Positions 56,931-64,000 of a DNA stretch of 64,000 nt are shown here, piece by piece (the first letter of the stretch is position 1; every line of letters starts with the position of its first letter). The notes beneath the pieces are model-generated. The model saw only the letters and a program-made list of their open reading frames with translations, was not told the DNA's origin and ran no database searches. Origin of the DNA: Epiperipatus broadwayi (lineage: Eukaryota > Onychophora > Udeonychophora > Euonychophora > Peripatidae); the NCBI GenBank assembly GCA_028023455.1, contig JAQFVV010006215.1, forward strand, positions 2,492,580-2,556,579. Direction: 5' to 3'. The position numbers were made by a program, and so were the translations under genes.

Positions 56931-59188
56931 TTTTAATCCAAATGCTGTAAAAGAAAGTTTCCGATTTTAATTTTTCTAATTTTTTAGGTTTCTAACTTTT
57001 TAAAACAATGTCGCGAATTTTTGGATTATTTTCAATTCAATTTTAATAATTTTAGTTTTTGAAAAATATATATATCATACAGATTTGAAGAAAGAACATT
57101 TTTTTTGTTTCATTTTTATATTTAAATTAAAATGCTGTTCATAAATCGACTATTGAATTTTACATATAATGTGTAGAGCACATTCTGTGCAAATATGTAA
57201 AATTACTTTTAAGATATATATATATCGCTCTCAAAATAGACTAAATACAGCTTAAACCTTGAAAAGAACCAAAATTATAACATAAGCTTGAAATTACAAT
57301 TGATTGAGAAAAAATGCAAAATTGAATCATTTTGAATTTATATTTATAATAGAACTGAGTTTAAATTGACAAAAACATGGAGATATATGGAAAAACAAAG
57401 TAGTCAAAAGTTTTTATGTTTTCAAAAAAAAAGTAAAAGTCTTAAAGATTTTGAACAACTGATTAATATTTGAATTAAGAATTAATGGTTTCATTTCAAC
57501 AAATATATTGTGAAATGAGATTGTCATGTCATTTTTAACTTTTGTTAAAGGAAACTCTCGAACTTGACTGCTACTAGTTCACAGCCAAAGAGCATTCATA
57601 ATGTTAAGTATTATTGATTTTATTAACAATAGCTTATTAATATTAACAATTATTTATAGAAGTTATAGCATATAAAAGCGATTTACCCGCTGAAGAAGAA
57701 GCTGTAAGTATCAACCAAAAAATCAAATCAATTTAGACCTAGTATTATTATTATAGAAGTTATGTTTTAAATTTTCAATAGGTGAAAAGTTTCTGTTTTT
57801 ATTAAAACAAATGTGCCATATAAAATTTTATTTTTCATAATTTTTATTAATACTCTATGAAGCATTGAGAATAATATACTCTGTAATGAGAGGCAGTTAT
57901 ATGAAAAAGTTTGAACCAACTAAAAAGATTAGTTCAGTCATAATGTTTCCTAGGAATCATTTACATTTTTCTATTGTCTATAATTGCATGTTTTAAAATG
58001 TAAGAACAATGAGCCATGTTTTAAAAAGATATATATTGTACAGGTATAAATGGGAATAAGATTGTTTTATACCCAAATTAAGGTACCGACCTATCACGTA
58101 AAGAAAATTAAATGTAATACAAGAAAACTCTTTGATAAGGCAGATGAATTGAGGGGGCAACATTAATGGTGTACACTGCCCAAGAAATAGTGACTCTTTA
58201 AAATCAAATCAAAATTCAAGCTTTATTAAATAAGATAAATACTGAAGCAAAATAAATGAAAGATGTTTATATGTTCTGGTTTCAAATTCCAAATTTATAC
58301 CAATACAATTTAAATGCAATAAAATAATACAGAATGCTAGCTCTTATGGATGTTCTAAAAATTATAAGATAAAGATTCAAAATGATATCAATCAAATAAA
58401 ATGAGTGTGTGATGAAGTTAAAATTAGAGATGCTGTATCAACCAATGACTTGCTCTAATCGAATAAGTGAATAAAGGTTTAGCAGGTTTTTTCATAAATA
58501 AAATAACTTATAGTTCATATTAATATATCATTCAACATTTAGTAATATATTTATAATTGATATTAAATATCTCTTAATTTGCTGTGTATTCAATTTATAT
58601 TGTTTTTTTTTTAAAAAAAAATATTAAAATCAATACTGATAAAATTTTATTATAAGTTTATTAAATCAGTCTTATCTCCCTTCCCCTTATGTTAACACAA
58701 TATTTATTAATTAAACTAAAAATGCACGATGGTATTCAAGATATATATATATATATTAAAAAACACATAAATACATATGTACTACAAATAAAATGCTAGA
58801 AACTGTGTCTCTTAAAATTTAATTACTGCATATAAATGAATATTATATGCAATTATTCAAATTAGAAATGCATGATTCTGATGAATAGAATGAAAATTAA
58901 TAATAAAACTCTAGAAAAAAATACATATTTAAGTATATTACATCTTCTAAATAGCATGGCAGGAACACATTACATGAAAAGCAACTTTATTACATATTTT
59001 TGTGTTTTGATATATCTTGGATGAAAAATATATATCAGTATATGCTTAATAATTAATAATACTAATTATTATCGTAATAAATATATTTAAACTAAAATAC
59101 TAAAACTCAATTACTCAGTAGTGTAACTGATCATAAAAAGTTATATTTTTTGCAATATTGATGTTGATAACTCACGTATTATTATTTC
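56931..59188. other. AT-rich DNA, nothing recognised
   Basis: No gene or known repeat recognised across this stretch. Confidence 0.45.
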
Positions 59189-59196
59189 ATTTATAT

Positions 59197-59465
59197 CAAG
59201 CGTAGGCAAATAGTGGCCCGAGGCCAACTTTAGTGAAACCATAAACCCTCCGAAAAAATGTAAAATCGGTGATGAATGTTGTGTGTTTAATGAAGAATGG
59301 ACAAACAAATATTTCTTTGGTAATACAGGGAATAAAGCAGTGTGTTTATTGTATCATGAAAAAAAGGTGCGGGCCTTTGCTAACCTTCACTTCCACAAAG
59401 TGGCCCCCGATGCGGCCCTCCGCCAATTTCTGCGGCCCCTGAGCCAAAATAATTGCCCACTCCTG
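59197..59465 (+). mobile_element. hAT-derived MITE with 8-bp target duplication
   Basis: Perfect 8-base direct repeats ATTTATAT (59189-59196 and 59466-59473) flank a 269-bp element. Its ends CAAGCGTAGGCAAATA and CAGGAGTGGGCAATTA (reverse complement of the right end) are diverged inverted repeats of the hAT type. It is GC-rich and keeps part of a transposase exon. Confidence 0.85.
59247..59400 (+). pseudogene. hAT transposase N-terminal exon remnant
   Basis: The plus-strand frame reads GDECCVFNEEWTNKYFF, then NKAVCLLYHEKKVRAF. It matches the N-terminus of ZBED/GTF2IRD2/SCAND3-type hAT transposases (FxxEWxxKYFF...KPVCLICxxxVAVFK). The second zinc-binding Cys is replaced by Tyr, and the frame runs into the right end sequence after about 45 residues. 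It shows the MITE arose by internal deletion of an autonomous element. It may be the same broad group as the element at 22604. Confidence 0.72.
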
Positions 59466-59473
59466 ATTTATAT

Positions 59474-60079
59474 AGTATGTAAATATAGAAGCTATGAAAA
59501 AAGCTACATAATGTATTATATTAGTCTACTAACTCTAGCTAAAACTCAGGTATGGCTAGTTACTATATAAATGTGAAAGTTTGATTGTGACTTTCTAACT
59601 TCTTGCAAGATTTTTTTTCATTTTTTGTATAGAATTTTACTAGCATATAAATTTTTGCTTTGTTTTAAAATAAAATTATTTGTAATATAAAAATGCATAG
59701 AAAATGTATATCATGACTCTGTTCGAATAATGTCATAAAAAGCTCAAAAAGAGAGCAGCACTTAAACGTTACAATTACAAAAATTTTTAAATGAAAAGTA
59801 TTGTTTTTGGTGAAGCAAAGTAAATATATTTTAAATTAATTAAACTGTGTTTGTATCACATATTTAATTTATCATTTGAATAATGAAAATTTATATCAGT
59901 TATATTAAATGTATTTGTAATTAAAGTGAAAGACTGAAAACCTCGCATGCGCTTTTAGAATGCTTATTTGATAAGCCAATCATATGTAATGATGACTGTA
60001 TAGGGAGCTTTGAAGTTGCAACACAAGACAGAGATTTTATAAGAAAAAGGTGTGATAAATGTTTAGGATTTTATTTTAA
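59474..60079. other. AT-rich DNA, nothing recognised
   Basis: No gene recognised between the MITE and the SINE. Confidence 0.45.
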
Positions 60080-60093
60080 ATATATATTTAGTA

Positions 60094-60199
60094 GTCAAGC
60101 ATTGGTGGTTGAGAGGTCAGCGACAGCTGCTTTACTAAGCGGTTGTCCCAGGTTGGCGGGTTTGCTTCCCAGATGATGCTATGGCACATGAAAAAATAT
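60094..60199 (+). mobile_element. tRNA-derived SINE with 14-bp target duplication
   Basis: Starts GTCAAGCATTGGTGGTTGAG with an A box TGGTTGAGAGG, has a B-box-like GGCGGGTTTGCTTCCC, and ends CTATGGCACATG plus an A-rich tail. ATATATATTTAGTA flanks it (60080-60093 and 60200-60213). It is an older relative of 39526-39628. Confidence 0.87.
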
Positions 60200-60213
60200 A
60201 TATATATTTAGTA

Positions 60214-61619
60214 CGCGTTAAAGTAAAATTTAAAAGGGCATGGGTACAGCAAGAGAAATACTACTAAATTTGATAAACTTTTACTATTTAATTGATAAAT
60301 TAGGGTGATCAGTTTAAATATATTTAACATGTAAAAAAGTAAATTTGAAATTGCTAGATACAGAAAGAGAATTACTACTGAATTTGACAAACTTTTACTG
60401 TTTCCTTCTAAGTATATTCATATGTGATGAAGTTAATTTTAAATATATTTAATTAATATGCATGAAAGAAAAGTTTAAAATGGCATGTGTATTTGTCTGA
60501 TTTTAAAGACATTGACCTCCATTAATTAACTAAAATACTAATATAGATATGGTAATAAAAAGATGGGCTAAATATAATAAATAAAAGATCCATTATTTAT
60601 CTTCTAAAAAATGTCACAATAAAATAAAAAAAGTAACTTTTTCATAGTATTGAAAAAAAAAAATTTTTATTCTCTATTATCTATCTATCCTATTATCACA
60701 TAGGCTATAGATTTTTGTTTATGGTACTTAGATCAATTTAAGCAATAAATTATTAAAAATAAGTGTAAGAGATAACCTCTCATTATTTATATTTGAAAAA
60801 ATGTTGATTTACAATAATTAAAAAAAGCTGATTTATTTATCTACAGTGTTTTATAAATTATTTGAAACAATATCAGAACTTATCAATAGAATAAATTATT
60901 TACTTTTAAAAATAATAGCAGTGTCCATAATAGCTTAATCTTTTTTTAAGTACTTTATAAATTATATACTCTAAACATTATTAAAAATTATCCAATATCT
61001 TTAAAATATATTTTACTATTATTTACATATACAATACATGCTAATATTTTGCAATTTTTTTTATATGAATAGCTTAAATATGTTATTATACAATACCCAC
61101 ATTGCTTCAGAGATGGCACTTCATGCAGCTTGGAGGGAGTAAGCTTTGACTGCCTTGCTGTGCTGACATGATTGATTTGTACCGCAAGATAAGTTAAAGT
61201 TGATATATATATATATTTTGTATATCTTCTGGAAAAATTAGTACTACTAAAATTGTTTGCTTATTGGGTGGAAATGAAAAGAAAAATTGGGTGAAGAGAG
61301 ATGGATTTGTAAAGATCGGGAATAATATTGATAACAGTTTGGAAAGTGTTTAGTTACACCATCTTTATAAAAAGGAAAAAATATCTTTTGTGTGTGTGTG
61401 TTACTGTGTGGAGACTTTAAAATTAAGTTGTACATAAGATTAATTGGATATTTTTAATAGGTTTGCTATTAAAGAATAGAAAGAGAGTGATTTATTTGAG
61501 AAAGAAGAAAACGTTTTTGAGGCATAAGGTTAGAAAATACATGTTTATCAATCACCATTGAAAGAAAGGTTTTTCTCCTTTTGTATAAAGGGTTTTTATG
61601 AATAAACTTAAAGATAGAG
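60214..61619. other. AT-rich DNA, possible LINE 5' end
   Basis: No gene recognised up to about 61240. From 61240 onward the plus strand becomes purine-rich like the LINE that follows, so its 5' region may start there. Confidence 0.35.
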
Positions 61620-61669
61620 TAGGGGACTTGAAAAATAAGGAATATGGATTGGTATCCCACAATGTATAT

Positions 61670-62560
61670 ATAATGGTCAGAAAGAAATTAGATGTGCTAT
61701 GGTAGAGTGTGCCGTACATGATGAGGTTTATCATTTGAAATGCTTAAATAAGAATAGAAAGGATAGAACAAGTTTATGGTTATGAAGGCAGTGTGTAAAT
61801 GTGATAAAAAGATGAAAAAATGGTTTCTAAGTGGATAGTGTAAAGAGAAAGGAGTAATAGTGCAAAATGTAGTTGAGGTAGATAGAATAGATTATGTTTT
61901 TAATGGAGTGACGAGATATGGATGAAAAAATAAATTGTGCAAAAGAGATGGTTAGCCAAAGAATAAGTAAGATAGAGGAAGAGGTAAAGGATGTAGAAGC
62001 AAAATCAAAATCGTTAGAGATGTAGTATGAACAGACAAAGGAATTATTGAATAGAAATCATAAGGAAGAAATTGATAAGGAAGTCCAGAAGATGGAAGAG
62101 AATGTTACAGATGAAGTAGGGAAAGTAAATTATGAAATAGTATTGATAGGAGATTCACTAATTAGAGAATGTGGAGATGTAATTGCAAGGGAAAATAGAA
62201 ACAGGCATGCAAGAATATGTTTGCCTGGAGCTAGAATTAGGGATGTTACACTTAAGGTAAAGAAACAAAAGAGTAGAGATGTGTCTTAAGGTAGAGACAA
62301 ATAATTTGTCAGAACCATTGGAGAGTAATGGATGAGTACATAGAATTGATTAGTTATTTGAGTAAGATTAAAGGAAGATTAGGAATAGTTGGATTATTAT
62401 CAAAATTTGACAATAGGTATATGTTAGATAGGATATGTTCCATAAATGAGAGATTGAAAAAATTATGTGAGAGAAATGATATGTTTATGAATGTGTGGAA
62501 TTTCTTTATTAATAAGGTAGTTATATAGTGAAGATGGATTGTACTTAGCAGAACAAGAAG
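61670..62560 (+). pseudogene. LINE ORF1: PHD-like finger plus SGNH esterase, broken
   Basis: Near 61690-61770 one frame reads RCAMVECAVHDEVYHLKCLN, a Cys/His spacing like a PHD finger. At 62047-62289 the frame contains YEIVLIGDSLIRECGDV, the GDSL block with the nucleophile Ser, then ARICLPGARIRDV. At 62328-62528 the frame contains YIELISYLSKIKGRLGIVGLL, then SINERLKKLCERNDMF; EDGLYLAEQEGE follows in another frame, where the catalytic Asp-x-x-His (DGLHL) normally lies, but His is Tyr here. CR1/L2-type LINE ORF1 proteins are known to combine such domains. A frameshift lies between the two esterase halves. Confidence 0.65.
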
Positions 62561-62836
62561 GTGAAGTTTTAGGGAATTTGGTTATTTAAGAATATAGTTC
62601 TGGAAATTTATAAAGGGGGTGGGCTTTTAAATTGCAGTGTTATCAGATAGAAGAAGAATGGACGGGTTGTAAGAAGTAAAGGGTAGCTGATTTTAATATA
62701 AATGTAGATATGGAGAGGGAATGGGTCTGTAAAATCAATGGTAAGCAAGTTACTTATAAATGTAACGGAGAAGAAAGAGTCAAAGGAATTTATAAAAGAG
62801 TAACTAGAAAATTTTTTTAAAAAAAAAATTGAATAT

Positions 62837-63720
62837 TTGAATATGCAAGATGGTAGGAGACCAGAAAAGTGGCTAGAATTAAAGAAAGTAATTAAAAATG
62901 AAGAACTTGAGGTACTATCAGTAGTGCAAACATATCTAAGAGAAGAACCTACCCTGGAAGACTTGGTATGGCAGGGTATAAATAGAAGAGAAAAAAAAAG
63001 TGGTATAGGAGTTATGTCAAGAACATTTGTGGGTTGAGATAAGGTTAGTAAGACAAGAATGGATGGTGACTACAATGTATATAGCCACAGGAGATAATCA
63101 AACTATAATGAAATGGAACAGTAAAAGAGGAAGAAAATAATGGTTATAGGGGATATGAATGGACATATTGAAGAAATTGATGATGTAGATAATAAGATTG
63201 GACAGCTTTTGTCAGAGAGTAAATTTGAGCATGGAAAATTTAACAAATATTTATGAGGACAATACATACGTTCTAAAAATAATATATTTCACACAATAGA
63301 TTATGTATTAGTAGAGAAAGAGGGAATGAAAATAAAGTATGGAAATTTAAAGCATTTGATAATGATGAGAGAGTATGTAATAGTGATCATAATTTCTTTA
63401 CAATAGAAATGATTAGTAATGTGATAAAAATAGTAATAAAAGTAGAAACGATAATGGAAATTGTGGATGGAGAATGAATGATAAGAATAAGTTAGAAGAA
63501 CATAAAATAAAAATTGAAGAAATCATGGAAGGGTTGGTTGGGGATGAATATAAGGACTGGTGTGATGAAGTAGAAAAAGTGGCAAATAGGGTTTTAGGTG
63601 AGAATATTCAGAAGAATAAAAGTAATAGGAGTGAGAGTTAGTAAAAGTGTAAAAGAGAGGAAAAAGTATTTTTAAAAAAAGTTGTCTAAAATAGGTAATT
63701 ACATAGAGAGAATGAAATTA
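62837..63720 (+). pseudogene. LINE ORF2 endonuclease start and linker, broken
   Basis: Pieces in several frames. The frame at 62837-63037 reads EDLVWQGINRREKKSGIGVM; downstream come MVTTMYIATGDNQTIMKWN (about 63065), then GDMNGHIEEIDDVDNKIGQ (about 63150). These equal the endonuclease words of the minus-strand copy at 3572-3850. The remaining sequence to 63730 matches the linker. No intact frame. Confidence 0.68.
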
Positions 63721-63731
63721 AGTAATAAATT

Positions 63732-63968
63732 GTTCCACTTTTTATTTATAATGAATCCTACTCCACTTGTATTTCCAATATTTGTGCCTTTATAATAGAG
63801 TATATGTCCACTTTTTAAATCAATTATCTCTTCACCTTTTCTTCTAACTTCACAAAGTCCAATAATGTCCCATTTAATATAAGACAGTTCTTCTTCTAAT
63901 TCTTGCAATCTTTCTTCACTTGAAAGTGATCTGCAGTTGAAAGTACCTAAATAAAAAGTTGTCATCAA
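63732..63968 (-). pseudogene. RTE endonuclease N-terminus of copy J
   Basis: The frame from 63968 reads MMTTFYLGTFNCRSLSSEER, then WDIIGLCEVRRKGEE with the catalytic Glu, SGHILYYKGT and GVGFIINKK. This is about the first third of the endonuclease. It has a 3-base deletion near 63736 compared with copies B and C and continues into foreign sequence, so it is truncated. The true start probably lies upstream, beyond 64000. Confidence 0.8.
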
Positions 63969-64000
63969 ATAGCCTGGGTCCGCAATCAGGGGATTCTTAG
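63732..64000 (-). mobile_element. Young RTE copy J, 3'-truncated, runs off the window
   Basis: Minus-strand sequence nearly identical to the copy B endonuclease start, entering from beyond 64000. It breaks off at 63732 after the IINKKWN block and joins plus-strand LINE sequence. RTE copies normally lose their 5' end, so losing the 3' side needs a deletion, inversion or later insertion. Confidence 0.85.

Larger units (their letters stand above)
61620..63730 (+). mobile_element. Esterase-type LINE, plus-strand copy, decayed
   Basis: Same family as 661-3862, here with ORF1 and the start of ORF2. ORF1 shows a PHD-like cysteine/histidine segment and an SGNH esterase; ORF2 shows the endonuclease and the linker (KIGNYIERMKLS matches KIDNYKERMKLN of the other copy). 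It stops where RTE copy J begins. Many stops and frameshifts. Confidence 0.78.

Overview
The window is nuclear DNA from an animal, most likely an invertebrate. It is very AT-rich, has almost no long open frames, and is packed with retrotransposons and DNA transposons. The only host coding sequence I recognise is the first coding exon of the COP9 signalosome subunit 4 gene (6770-6843, minus strand), with a GT splice donor and a promoter region that may be bidirectional. The repeat types (RTE-clade LINEs ending in a short TGA repeat, a LINE with a PHD-like plus esterase ORF1, hAT relatives, a Penelope remnant, tRNA-derived SINEs) suit an arachnid or a mollusc. I cannot name the species.

Layout. 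1-4010: a decayed minus-strand LINE with endonuclease, reverse transcriptase and tandem 3' stem-loop units, next to half of a foldback repeat. 4011-10035: mostly unique AT-rich DNA with the COPS4 exon. 10036-22064: a three-level nest. An old RTE copy (A) is split by a young RTE copy (B, 14-bp target-site duplication), which is itself split by a 6.7-kb LTR retrotransposon (13038-19722, 4-bp duplication). That LTR element has 2.17-kb LTRs that differ at only about six sites, and an internal region of 2.3 kb whose only recognisable gene is gag. 22604-24215: a hAT relative with a transposase remnant. 25633-33581: a possible 8-kb hAT-like element containing a Penelope-like remnant (26631-27198) and an LTR-like block. 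33590-41105: AT-rich DNA with tRNA-derived SINEs and a foldback element.

41118-44369: a full-length but mutated young RTE copy (C). 45838-50985: old RTE pieces and three foldback elements. 50993-53054: a 5'-truncated young RTE copy (D) with an intact 687-codon frame. 53150-56930: fragments of a second LINE family and an old RTE copy. 59197-59465: a small hAT MITE that keeps part of a zinc-finger exon. 60094-60199: a SINE. 61620-63730: a plus-strand copy of the first LINE family, with a PHD-like and SGNH-esterase ORF1. 63732-64000: the start of another young minus-strand RTE copy (J).

The RTE family is the likely driver. At least eight copies fall into an old set (A, E, F, H) and a young set (B, C, D, J), so it has amplified more than once. 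Short elements (SINEs, gag-only LTR element, MITEs, foldbacks) would depend on proteins made by such autonomous elements elsewhere in the genome.
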